Assembly (NCBI GenBank): GCA_032719365.1
Contig: CM064872.1
Coordinates: 69,132,752-69,196,751 of the forward strand
DNA from: Prinsepia uniflora
Taxonomy: Eukaryota > Streptophyta > Magnoliopsida > Rosales > Rosaceae
DNA: 64,000 nucleotides
Direction of reading: 5' to 3'
Shown here: in pieces, positions 10,473 through 21,843 of the stretch
How the letters are laid out: each line of letters starts with the position of its first letter
Numbering within the stretch: the first letter of the stretch is position 1
Position numbers and translations under genes: made by a program
Notes under the pieces: generated by a model
What the model was told of the DNA's origin: nothing
The model's database searches: none
The model's input: only the letters and a program-made list of their open reading frames with translations

Positions 10473-13374
10473 TGTAACAACGCGTCTTGAAAGTCGGGAT
10501 TATATTAGTGGTTAATGACGGATCAGCGAAGATAATCGGTGATTAGTTGGATACTTTTGGACGGACGGTGGATAATGACGATTTTGCCCCTAGAATGGGT
10601 AAAATGTTGACTTTTAGTTCGGGCCGTCAAATGGACTTTGACCGATGACCGTGACATAGTTCAGGACGTCACGAGTCCGTAGACATGTGGCACGTCCGAT
10701 TCTGACATCCGAGAAGGAAGTCATGATGTTCGGAAGGTTGAGGGCATTTTCGTAATTAGGTTAAAAAGGTCAATTCGTTGACTTTTTGCAAGACAAGTAT
10801 TCTTCACGCAATTCAAGGACTGTTAGGTAGATCTCGATGTCCTGAATACAATGATAGGCGGCACGCCGTCATCGGACTTCGGACGGTTAAGTTATGGGTC
10901 TATGAAGTGAAGGGTAAAATGGTAATTTCGACATTTAGGGGCAATTTGGTCTTTTAGCACATTGGGATTTGTGTGCAACCGGATAAGGAGGCCTGGGCAG
11001 AGGTAATTGGATATTTGTGAGAGCTGGACCACAGGTTGGAGGACACCTGGCCTATTCCTAGAGGCTCTGGCCTAATCGGTCGAGCATTTTAAGTTTTAAA
11101 CGTTTGGTTTAAATCGATCAACTGAGGAAACAGAGACAGAGTGATCATTTGGTTGTCCATCTTCTGTGTGAGATTCGAGTGAGATCAAGTGGTGTTAGGG
11201 AGTGATTGATCAGAGTCGTTCTTGTGCCTTGTGTGTTTGTGCCTAAGGAAAAGACTGAGTAAAGAGGGGCAGTGAGAGGTGAGAAAATCCAGAAAACAGA
11301 GAAGAGCCGTGAGTCCCCTGTTCGAATACGAAGATAATGGAATCAAGTGAAGGATGAATAAGCCCAATTGATTGATCAAATGACGATCTATAGGTCACTA
11401 GGAGTCGATCCCGCTCAGTTTCGAGCCCTCTTATGGACGGTAAGTGGAAAGCTTGTGAACGGTACCTTTGAATTCGAAAATGGTAAGGTGTAATTTAGTG
11501 ACAATTGATTCAATTGGTTCTTTAGGTAAGGTTTTGGATGATACAAGAAAGCAAATGGAAGTGGAATGAAGGACAATACTGGTTGGAACCAGGGAAACAG
11601 AGAGGAGTATTTTTGAAGGAAGGAAACTCAATTGGGAAGGTACGGTTCATGACCTAAATTCGCGATTTTATTATCTAAATCAATTGTAGAATGTAGGACG
11701 AAGCTTTTGGGATTAAAACGAGTTAAAAATGTGGAAAAATTGACGAGAAGCGCCTGCGCCGGTTCGGTTGAACCGGGCCGGTTCAGACCGGTCCAGACCA
11801 GGTCTGTCCCAAGGTTGAAGATGAACAGTAGCCGCGCATGTGGGCGCGTGGCATGCCTTTCGAGGATGGTTCCAACATGACTTTTAAAGTATTCGATATA
11901 ACAAACATTTTGGCGCTGGTTTCGAGTCAATCGGATATCGTCTCGATAGTTTTCGGGATGATCGAAGGTTTTAGGGCTCGTTTAAAAATAGTTAAAAATT
12001 CTGAAAAATTACGGGGTTTTAGTATGAGTATTAGGAGGTAGTTAGTAACCTTGTTATGGGATTTGAATAGGTTCTGGAAAGCCGATGATAGTGGATAGGC
12101 CGGGAACGGCGTATGTGCACGCGTATCGAGGTGACGACGCTATGGTCTGTGAGTGGAATTTGCGTTCTAACTTATGATGCATGCATATATATTTTTATAT
12201 TTTTTCTATACGTGATTCTATGATTTGATTTATGATCTTTATGTTTACGGTTTTGCACGAATTTCGAGATTTTGACGTAAGTGCAAGTTTTACGAGATTT
12301 CAGTTTATCTTATGATTTGACAAGGGTTTCGATGATTTACTTTTGAGACTTGACATATAATTTGATTTCAAGTATTTGAAATGGATTTCGAAAAAGTGAT
12401 TTCGGGCTTGAATCCCTGTTTTTGAGATTTCGATAAACGAGTTTTCGGAAAGGAAATCTGGATTTGGGTTCGGGACAGTGGTTCCGGATGCCGGCTTACG
12501 GAATCATTATTACGAATTCGAATAAGGATTTTCGATGGTTTTCACTGTTGATTGGAAAAATGGTTTTGGTTTTAAAGACCCGGAAAAAGAAAAGAAAAAC
12601 TGCTGGATCTGGTTTTGAGTTTAAAGACTTGGATGATTGACGGGGGGAGGGCCCTGGATTGATATGTTTTGAGTTTAAAGACTCGGTGATTGTGATACCC
12701 CCCTAGGCTTGTGATTGTGTTTTGAGTTTAAAGACTCGTTGATATCCCGGGAAGGCCTGGTTATTGCGCATGGTTTTGAGTTTAAAAACCCGGGCGCACT
12801 TGAGATCCAGCAAACTTGCATGATTGATGTTTTCACTGGGTTTTCACTGGTTTTCCGATATTTTGGGTAGTGGCCTGGATGATGTGGATTTGACGAGTTT
12901 TGGGACTGAGTTCTCGTATTTGAGATTTGATTTGTGGTTTGAGACAGAGGCCTAGATTTGAATAACGGATTTGATTCGGGTTTTCAAATGGTATTGGTTT
13001 CATAACATGAATTGATATGCATGCATTGGTTTTTTTTACATGGGGGGTAAAAATGTGATTTTTTTATTGAACTGTTTTTTAACTTATTCTTTATTTTTGT
13101 CCACTCACAGTGTTTTCATGCTTTCGATACCCTCCAGGTTGTTGCGATGCGGGCTGTTGGTCGAGAGGGACGGAGACATCACACGTATGATCCACAGTAG
13201 ATTTTGTGCAATCTGGGAAGTCCGGTTTTTGTTGGACGGTCGAATCGAGAATCCCTTGTCCAACTTACGTGTCACATGGAGGTTGGATGTTGGTTTAACC
13301 TTCGTGTCATGTGTAAGTTAGATGGGAGCAGGATTTAACGCTTAATCTCGGCGGATTAGGGGTGGGTCCTGACA
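10473..13374 (+). mobile_element. Solo LTR G (long-LTR gypsy superfamily)
   Basis: It starts TGTAACAACGCGTC and ends GTGGGTCCTGACA, flanked by the 5-bp duplication ATAAT (10468-10472 and 13375-13379). Length is 2902 bp. Superfamily blocks occur in order: a GACTTTGACCGATGACC stretch near 10635, the GTGAGTGGA word at 12149, ATGCATGCAT at 12177 and 13017, a GAGTTTAAAGACTC array (12568-12791), and TCCACTCACAG at 13100. There is no internal domain, so it was left by recombination between two LTRs. Confidence 0.92.
12568..12791 (+). repeat. Inverted-repeat array in LTR G
   Basis: Five spaced copies of a 14-bp imperfect palindrome, GAGTTTAAAGACTC and variants (near 12568, 12617, 12671, 12724, 12778). 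The last two thirds follow an upstream TTTT. Outer arms are GAGT/ACTC; other copies drift. The array lies between the two ATGCATGCAT palindromes of the LTR. Confidence 0.85.
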
Positions 13375-13680
13375 ATAATAGTTGGCCCAGCAAAGGTTGA
13401 CCACCCGCTGGGCAAACTCCCTCCCTTTGAGCGCCAAGAGAGCCGTCGTTCTCGGTCAAGGTTTACCCGGCGAGCCTCGCTCCCTCTGCTGGGTGAAACC
13501 TCCTTTACCAGCGAATATGGGTGCGCCAGACCAAATCTAGACGGGCATGACGTATTTTCTTGTAGTGGAAATAGATCAATTAATGCATGGAGGTTATATC
13601 AACCAGCTGATCGATAACTAAATCAAGTCCCCAAGCTGTGTTATCAAAATTTAAGATATGTGCATATATGTAGTCTTTAA

Positions 13681-14021
13681 TAAAAGAAAGCTTGCATCTA
13701 GACATGTATTTCACACTTTCAGGTTGACATTGAAAGAAGAGGAAAGAGAGGGTTCAAAGAAGACTGAGATCAGAAATATGAAGGAGAGAGTTTCATGCAC
13801 AAATGTATTTGCTCATTCTCATTAACTTGCACAATCCGTTTCTCTTGTATATATACATGTCCATGTGCCTTGATAGCTGTACTAACAGTTCTAACAATAT
13901 TACAGCTGTTTTAACAGCTCTAACAAATATGACAGCTGTATTAACTAACTAACAACCCTAACAGCTAACCATTAACTACCCTAACAACTAACCATTAGCT
14001 TTTAACTTTACTCCTTTAACA
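13681..14021 (-). repeat. Copia 3' LTR
   Basis: 341 bp, near-identical to the LTR at 18571. It contains a TATATATA box (about 13850-13857) and repeats of AACAGCT/TAACA near the sense 5' end. Confidence 0.9.
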
Positions 14022-14230
14022 TCTTCCCTCAAGCTTGTGCATCGTAGAACATGGACGAGGTTGTTCCTGAAGAAAGAAAACTTAGCAGTATGTAAAGCGT
14101 GGGTTATTACATCCGCAGGTTGATTATTAGAAGGAACATGGGCAAGGCAAATGGTCTTGGACTAGACACGTTCTCAGATGAAGTGGACATCAATTTCCAC
14201 GTGTTTTGTTCAACCATGAAAAACTGGGTT

Positions 14231-14311
14231 GAGAGCCATTTGAATAGCAGAAAGGTTGTGAGCCATTTGAATAGCAGAAAGGTTGTGAGCTATTTGAATA
14301 GCAAAAAGGTT
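14231..14311 (+). repeat. Three 27-bp tandem repeats in copia 3' region
   Basis: Three consecutive copies of a 27-bp unit beginning GAGCCATTTGAATAGCAG; the third has two substitutions. They lie between the RNase H remnant and the polypurine tract. They resemble slippage duplication, not CRISPR spacers. Confidence 0.85.
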
Positions 14312-14319
14312 GTTCGACC

Positions 14320-17300
14320 ATGAAAAACTGGGTTGTGATCTAGTGCAACTCGCAAGTAGTAATTGTAAGAGATCGATACTCTGCCTCAGCTGAAGACCTT
14401 AACACAGCAGATGCTTCTTTGCTTCCCAAGAACTAGGGTTCCTACCTAGAAAGACAATATGTCATGAGGTAGATCAGTGCGTATTGGTACCACCCCCCTC
14501 CCCTTCCCCCCAATCGGCATCTGAAAAATCTTGAAGGTGCAGAGGGCTAGATGAGTAGAAGAGGCCATGATCAAGTGTACCACGCATATATCGAAGGATT
14601 AGTTTAACAGAAACCATATGGATGTCTGTGGGAGCATGCATGAATTTACATACTGTGTTAACAACAAAAGTGATGTCAGGTTGAGTGAAGGTGAGATACT
14701 GATGAGCTCCGACAAAATTTCGATAGAAGGATGGATCTGAAAGGGGAGTACCATCTGTGAGAAGTAACTTCTGGTCAAGAACCATGAGAGTTGTAACTGA
14801 ACTGCAGTGAAACATTCCTACCTTGGCAAGCAAGTCAATGGCATATTTGAGTATTAAGAAAAAGACCATAAGGCTGATATTTGACTTCGACACCTAAAAA
14901 GTAAGAGAGAGGCCCGAGGTCCTTCATATCGAAATTTTGATCCAAGGCCATGACTAGACGGTCCATGGCGACTAAGTCATCTCCAGTAACAATTATGTCA
15001 TCAACGCACAACAAAATAATAAGGAGAGTAGAGGCACGATGAAGTACAAAGAGAGTTTAATCATAGACAGATTGAACAAAGGTCAATTGTAGCATATGAG
15101 AGGTGAACCGTGCATTCCATGCCCGTAGAGATTGTTTCAGTCTATAGAGTGACTTCTCAAGCTTGCAAACGTGATGAAGAAACTTGGAATCGACAAAACC
15201 AGGCGAACTGTGGTATGCTTGATAACAGGACTAAAATTCTTACCATAATCAATCCCTGCCTCTTGAAGATAACCTTTAGCAACTTAACCATACCTTGTGT
15301 TGAGCTATAGTGCCATCTACATTGTGTTTAAGTTTAAACACCCACTTGCAGCCGATGAACCCTCTTTGTTTGGGAAGAGGAACTAACTTCCATGTGTTCT
15401 GGTGATGGAGAGCAGCAAATTCATCTTTCATTGCTTGATGCCATGCAGAAACACACAATGCATGTTGGTAGTTAGTAGGTTCCATATGTGAGCTAGCTGG
15501 ACTAGCAGTGATGTGAAGTACAAGAAAGCCATTGCGAGAAGGTTTGAAGATCCCAGACTTAGACCTAGTCACCATAGGATGGGTAAAGGGATTCTATGGC
15601 AAGGATATCACTTATAGAGAATCAGATGCTGTGGTTGAAGTGTCATTGTCTGAGATAGGAACAGGAGACGTCTCAGGCTGAATAGCTGGCAGATATACTT
15701 GAAGGATGGATGTTGAGGTGGATGATGGTGATGACGAGCCATGATCATGTTCTGGAATCATTGTAGGAACTGATGACCCTGATGAGGAGAAGCTCGAAGT
15801 GGATGAAAACCTGGCATCATGTGAAGGCACAGTAGAGAAGAGAGTACAACTACGAGGCTAGTTCTGTACTTGACGAAAGTATGATGCAGATGAAGTTGGT
15901 AAATGAGATTTAGAGACTAGGAAAGGAAATAGTGTCTCATTAAACACTACATTCCTTGAAATGTAAGTTCTTCGAGTAGGAATATAATAGCATAGATATC
16001 CCTTATAGTCAAGAGTATAACCCACACCTGAGTAGTTTGAGGATCAAGTTTGGTTTTATTATACGGCCAAAGGTAAGGATAACAAGCATATAGAAAGATC
16101 TTCAATGAGGGTAATGAAGGAAGAAAACCAAATAGCATGAGAAAAGAGGATTTCATATGAAGAACCTAAGTAGGCATTCGGTTGATTAGGTAGTTAGCAG
16201 TGGAACAAGCATGAAACCAGAATTGAGATGGCATAGAGGTAGCTTGAAGCAAAGTAATGGCGGTTTCAATCAAGTGCATATGATTTCTCTCGACAAGGCC
16301 ATTTTCTTGAGGTGTATGATGACATGATTTCTGGTGCAAGATACCTTTGGAAACGAGAAAAATCAGTCATAACATGATTCACAAGCTCACCCCACCATCA
16401 CTTCGAAAAATATTAATAGATGAACCAAAATAGTTCAGAATATATGAGTAAATTTTCACAAAGACAAGGTAAACATCAGACTTCTTTATTAAAGGGTAAA
16501 TCCAAGAGAATCTAGTACAATCATTACGTCTGAGTGAATCTTAAAGAAAGGCACATATGCCCTATGATCTGAAATGGGAAAGGTTTGTTTGGATATTTTT
16601 CCTAGGAGACAAAGCAGACAAATATGAGAAGCAGATTCTGATGGACTGATCATGCTTTCTCAAGAGAGCATAGTTGAAAGGATTGGATTAGAGGGATGAT
16701 CCAATCTGGAATACCAAAGAGAATAAGGCACTTTCTGCCTAACATGAGCTGCAGGTATATCTTATGAAAACTTTGAGACATGAGTGAGAGACATAGGAAG
16801 AGGATAGAGGCCCGCAACACTAGAAAGTTTCTATAGTTGTCTCTCTATTTGATCCTGAATTCGAAGACATTAATCATCAAATAACATTTGGTACTTATTC
16901 TGTAAACAAAACTTATGGACAGATTGTAAGTTTTGAACAAGATTTGGCGCGTGAAACACATTTGGTAATTGAAAAGCACGACCAGGGATAGGAAGAGTCA
17001 TAGAACCAACACTAGTAACTGATAAAATCTCCCCATTGCCTACTGAGATACCTGTGTTGGTGGAAGGCTATGAAGACTTGAGTTAACAAGAATCAACTAA
17101 CATCTGATTGCCTGATTGGCTGCACCTGTGTCGGCTAGCCAGAAATTAGGATCATTGAACTCATAACTCGTAGCAGCTAAATATGCTTGTGGTTGAGTTG
17201 CAGACCTAGCAGTGATACATTCCAGGGCATCATGGTCAGGTAGCTTGCACAACTGAAAAACTGGAGCAGGAGAGTACCCTAGGATCCTAGAGCCAAGATT

Positions 17301-17647
17301 AGGAGCAGCTGAGTAAATTTGTGAAGGCATGTACTGTAGTTGATTGAAACCATTGTATCCTCCATGTGACACTGTTCCTTGGAAAGTGTTGTATCCACCA
17401 GTGTGATTTGGATAGTTATTTTGTGAACCATAGTAGCCTCCACCACCTTGATTATTCCAGCCTCCATGTTCCAGCCTTGATTCCACCCTTGAATGTTCCA
17501 GCGTCCACGTCCTCGACGTCCACGATATCCTCCATTATTCCATCTACCACGACCTGGATTATTATGTCTGCCTTGCTAGTTGGAGTCATTCCAGCCTATA
17601 ATATTGGAGTCATTCCAATTTGATTAACTGAAGTTGCCATATTGAGG
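14320..17647 (-). pseudogene. Copia pol remnant (PR, IN, RT, RNase H)
   Basis: In sense order: protease with WLADTGA at about 17125; an integrase C-terminal core at 16330-16150 with TPQENGLVERNH carrying the catalytic Glu; an RT start at 15575-15276 with WKLVPLP and GCKWVFKLKH; the RT active-site segment CVDDII at about 15000 (a variant of YVDD); an open piece 14893-14474 with YLTFTQPDITF and ILRYMRGTLDHG; and RNase H remnants including SSWEAKK near 14430. Stops and frameshifts separate all of these, and a GA-rich stretch replaces part of RNase H at about 14495-14515. The family protein copies element RNA into cDNA and integrates it. This one is not functional. Confidence 0.85.
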
Positions 17648-18325
17648 CTATGAAGATTGGACCTGTGGTTTTTCATTGTCTTTAGTAGCAACCATAGCAA
17701 TGAGAAGTGGTGCATTAGTGGAGAGTTGAGTGGTTGCCTTGGTGAGATCCGCCTCTTCAGCAAGAAGGAGGGTCCGAAGCTCAAGAAGTGTGATAGGGAT
17801 AGGACGTGCACGAATGTGTGACTTGAAAGGAAAACAATCAACTGTCAAGCCATTTAGAGTGATCAAGATCACGTCTTTGTCTAATACTGCTACATCAACA
17901 CTAGCTATATGTTGCCTTGATACTTTTATTCGGCTCAAGTATCCCTCAATGGAATCAAAATCCTTTTGAATGGTTTGGAGGTTAGTCTTCAGCTGCATTA
18001 GATTAGCCTCAGACATGGACGAGAATCTTTCTTGAAATGTAGGCCATGCCTCACGTGATGATTCACAGTTCATGATCTCTGTGAAGGCATCTTCAAAAAT
18101 AACAGTAATCAACAAATTGAGAAGAGTTGTATCAGTGTCAATCCAGCTTTGATAGGACGCGCCATTAGACGCAGAACAGACCTTTGATCCATCAAGATGG
18201 CCAAAAAGATGGAATCCTTTCAAGAACCTCTGTATTTTAACACTCCATGACATGTATTTCATATCATCTAATTTCATATACATGAATTCCGTAGCATGTT
18301 TAAGAAGTTCGATAGTAGGTGCCAT
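17648..18325 (-). CDS. Copia gag (UBN2-type), open 225 codons
   Basis: The ATG at 18325 lies about 230 bp downstream of the PBS and opens a 225-residue frame. It has the gag features of plant copia elements: YMSWSVKIQRFLKG near residue 24, REAWPTFQERFSS near 93, LMQLKTNLQTI near 108, and a helical tail with EEADLTKA near 200. Gag packages element RNA into virus-like particles in the cytoplasm. The frame ends before the nucleocapsid part. The following glycine/arginine-rich stretch and a degenerate zinc knuckle (QLC..H..LEC, first Cys lost) are in another frame at about 17640-17200. The product would be a truncated gag. Confidence 0.75.
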   Translation of the reverse strand: MAPTIELLKHATEFMYMKLDDMKYMSWSVKIQRFLKGFHLFGHLDGSKVCSASNGASYQSWIDTDTTLLNLLITVIFEDAFTEIMNCESSREAWPTFQERFSSMSEANLMQLKTNLQTIQKDFDSIEGYLSRIKVSRQHIASVDVAVLDKDVILITLNGLTVDCFPFKSHIRARPIPITLLELRTLLLAEEADLTKATTQLSTNAPLLIAMVATKDNEKPQVQSS

Positions 18326-18558
18326 CTAGCAACAACCATATTTGATACTAGTAAGAATGTAACTATTAATTCAAGTTCAAGGAACTCTGATGCTACAAAT
18401 TTCAGAAAGAATTCAAGACACTTATCTCTGCTGGACAGATGGAATAGAAGAAGAACGGAGATCAAGAAGTGAGGATCGAGAAGATTGAGAAGCCAAGATC
18501 AGATATTCCAACGCAACACACTTGCATTACACCAGGAGAAGAAGCTGTGAGCTATACA

Positions 18559-18570
18559 GCTCTGATACCA
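18559..18570 (-). other. Copia primer binding site
   Basis: Complement of TGGTATCAGAGC, which pairs with the 3' end of initiator tRNA-Met. It abuts the 5' LTR with no spacer. Confidence 0.9.
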
Positions 18571-18912
18571 TAAAAGAAAACTTGCATCTAGACATGTATT
18601 TCACACTTCCAGGTTGAGATTGAAAGAAGAGGAAAGAGAGGGTTCGAAGAGGACTGAGAACAGAAAGATGAAGGAGAGAGTTTCATGCACAAATGTATTT
18701 GCTCATTCTCATTAACTTACACAATCCGTTTTCTCTTGTATATATACATGTCCATGTGCCTTGGTAGTTGTACTGACAGTTCTAACAATATTACAGTTGT
18801 ACTAACATCTCTAACAAATATAACAGGCGTATTAACTAACTAACAACCCTAACGGATAACCATTAGCTACCCTGACAGCTGACCATTAGCTTTTAACTTT
18901 ACTCCTTTAACA
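18571..18912 (-). repeat. Copia 5' LTR
   Basis: 342 bp, paired with 13681-14021. A TATATA box at 18739-18744 is placed to start transcription into gag on the minus strand. Confidence 0.9.
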
Positions 18913-20808
18913 TTTAATACTTGATTATGTGATGAGTTGAATTAAAATATATCAAAAGCGATTAATACCAACGAATTGAATTAATATACACTTTTGGTAT
19001 ACCTACTCGATCAGTATATATGTTCAGGTGGCTGGCTAGTTAGGTCTAAACTTTTTGGGTCCAAACAGATCGATTAGTTGGCTTCATTATTATTATTATT
19101 ATTTCTAGTGTTTGATTATTAACAAAAGCATAGGATGCGAAACAAGATTGTCAATATGGCAGGGGCGCGCAGCTAGCCCTAGTTCGTAAAGACAATTAAA
19201 GTTCCGACTTTCTTTGGGCCTATATATATATATATTAGAAACCCTATATATTATTGTTCAAACGTGCATGCATGTACAAGGTTCACGGAAATTAAACCTA
19301 GACATGTCGAGCACAAGATCTGTCATACATTCTTGAGAAATTTATGGACCAAACTTAGTTTGTACGTAGGTGCTTTCCAGAGGTGATATTGATCGACCTA
19401 GCCATGAGAAGATTGAAGAGGGATGAGCTCGATCATTTAATTAAATGATTAATTTGTTCTTTTATTAAAAGTAGACAAACTATAAATTAAAACTTTCATA
19501 AGATAAATTTTCTGTTTTGAATATAGAATATTAATTTGAATTTAAAGCTCTTTATTTGGTTATGAACATAAACCTATAACCTAACTAAATTAAAGTTTTA
19601 GGTAAGAAGCTACTGTTTCTGGCCGGGCTGCGCAAGGTTTGACAATGCTAGTCAAATGCTTGCCAACTCAATTTTTGCAAATCATGCCTTGTGTACAGTG
19701 CAACACACAATGTGTATATTAATTGAGACAATTTGGATTAATTTTATATTTGGCTGTATCTAATTAAGATTATTAATTGGTTTAGTGTATGTTTTTTTTT
19801 TTGTTTTACTTGACGACTCTAAACCAATAAGTCACATCCAGATCGACTATCATTGAAAGGGATTAAAAACGTAGGATCCATAATGTTTTATAATTAGCAT
19901 TATATTCCATCACATATATATTGACTGTTGACCATAAAATCTCTCCTTAATTTATTAATTAACCCAAAATTTGGTTGGTCCAATTAATTAGCTTCACTCG
20001 CGTATGGCCTGATGGTTCATCGTCTCCTTGCCCTAATACTATTCAACATCAATGTTTTTATTTGAGAGCAAACTGGAGATTCGGGATTTGATTTTGTAAT
20101 TAAAGAATGATGCCAAAATATTTAATATGTATAATGTTATATTCTTCTTCATTATTATTGTTATTATTATCGCATAGAAATTTGGTATCAACTTTCTTTA
20201 TTCAAAATCCGATATACTGTATTGTGAAAACTTTTACTACTTTTGTTTGTCACCAGTATATCAAAATTTGGATCTTCAATTTAAATTTAAGCACCAAATT
20301 TTGGCAAGGAACAAAATCAAGTCAGTTGATAATCAATAGGAGAAAATAAGCCTAAAGTTAAAGCGTACGTGTGATTCTACATTCTAATACAATCAATCTA
20401 GTTAAAAAAAGAGAACGGTCAAAGTTGAAGAAAATTGGGTGTATAGTGAGTAGGACAAACTTGCATACCTGTGTTCCACAGGTTGTACGTTTCATTCCCC
20501 TCTCAATCAGGCCATGATTTTATGTGGGAGGCCGCAACGATGAGTTGCTGCGCTCTAGTCTTCCTCAAGCTTTTGCTTTAAAAGAATTCCTTCACTAAAA
20601 AAGATTGGGTAAATATTAGATGATCTTTTGTAAATTAGTTATTCTTTTACAAAAAGTACGTATGGAGAAAGGCTAGAAATTAACCACGCCGATCACAAAC
20701 TCACATATGTTGGGAAGCAAAATGGAGGACTTCACTCAGTGACTCCGAGATCACCCTTTGGACGATCAGAATAAGATAAAGCTAACTTGAAGATAAGTTT
20801 TGCATTCT
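18913..20808. other. AT-rich spacer, no gene seen
   Basis: Contains ATT and TA microsatellites (19086-19104, 19221-19234) and short AT-rich runs. Open frames are short, of random composition, and match nothing I recognise. Confidence 0.6.
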
Positions 20809-21059
20809 CACTACACAAATTTTAGCTTTACACAACACCTAATAGACAACCGAATTTATAAAACTGTTGTCTATATTAATAGACAACAGAATTTATAAAA
20901 TTATTGTGTAATGTATAATATAACATATGTAGTCAAATATACTGTTGTCTTTACCCTTCATTTAACAACAATACAACTTTACTGTTGGCTTTACCTCTCT
21001 CTTAACTTCAGTAAAATACCGTTGTCTAAACTAATTGAACTTTAAGATGCTTAACAAAA

Positions 21060-21843
21060 TTGTGAAAGTGGCAGCCAAAAACACTCGCACTACTGTTCAT
21101 TGAAAGTGAAACTCCACGCTAGGTCAATTCTGAATTAATTTTTCTCATTCTAAATCACGCTGGAAACTAAATGCTCCCTCTCTTTCTCAGTTGCCTCTCA
21201 TTATCGTAAACCCTCAATGCTCTGTCTCCCTGATCTCTCCCTCTCTAATGCTCTCTCCCTGATCTCTCATTCTCTCAATCGCTTCTCAGTCACCGTCGAA
21301 GACCGAGCATAAGAAGTTTGACGGTTTCCGTCAGTAGATTGTTCAAGAGTGGAAACATAAGAAGTTTGACGATCTCCGTCAGCAGATCGTTGAAGAGTGC
21401 AAACACTTCGAATTTCGTCTTCTCTAGTAGCAAGCCAGCGTCGCCCATTGTTGAAAAGTGCAATGTGAATGGCATGCCAGTGGATAAAACCCACTGCATT
21501 TATCATTCCTCTTTGTCTTCTTGCTCTTCCAAATTCACAACCCACTTCTCTTCTCTGCTCTATTTTCATAAATTTAACCTCTCTCTTTTGATTTTTGCAG
21601 GTCGGTTCTTTCCAATGTCGAAGCTGAAAATTGTGAGTTGTGGATATTGTGTATTGTAAAGTTTTCCCCTATTTTGATTTCGATTTTAGCTTATTGATTT
21701 GTGCTTCAGTCGTTTTGTTTTATTGATTTGTGCTTCAGTCGTTTTGTTTTATCGATTTGTGCTTTCATTCTACAGGTCCTCATATTCTTTTTATCGCACG
21801 TCAGTCATTTTTTTCTCATCAGTTTGTCCTTTCTTCATCGACA
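21060..21843. other. Internal part of the non-autonomous CACTA
   Basis: No convincing gene. There are two tandem copies of a 48-bp unit (21308-21355, 21356-21403) and two and a half copies of a 29-bp unit starting TATTGATTTGTGCTTCAG (21692-21766). A pyrimidine-rich tract followed by GCAG at about 21597-21600 looks like a splice acceptor, so a captured exon is possible but not recognisable. Confidence 0.55.

Larger units (their letters stand above)
833..13567 (-). mobile_element. CACTA (En/Spm-like) transposon, right part, heavily interrupted
   Basis: The right terminus at 13567 reads TTGTAGTG, which is CACTACAA on the minus strand, the hallmark of CACTA termini. Inward of it come GC-rich subterminal sequences (10335-10472 and 13380-13550, with short words such as GGGTGCGCC and CGGCGAG). 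A TNP2 transposase follows at 9431-833 on the minus strand. The left terminus lies beyond the window. Later insertions inside it are the family A LTR (1-832), the hAT element (966-6867 plus duplication) and solo LTR G (10473-13374). Removing them leaves about 2.5 kb of the original element in view. Confidence 0.85.
13681..18912 (-). mobile_element. Ty1/copia retrotransposon, complete but decayed
   Basis: Two LTRs (13681-14021 and 18571-18912, 341 and 342 bp) are flanked by the 5-bp duplication TTTAA (13676-13680, 18913-18917). In sense the LTR begins TGTTAAAGGAG and ends CTTTTA, a TA rather than CA end. The PBS TGGTATCAGAGC directly follows the 5' LTR (complement at 18559-18570) and a purine-rich tract precedes the 3' LTR (complement 14022-14035). 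Order in sense is gag, protease, integrase, reverse transcriptase, RNase H, which defines copia. The LTRs differ at several percent of sites and the polyprotein has many stops, so it is an old copy. Confidence 0.93.
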
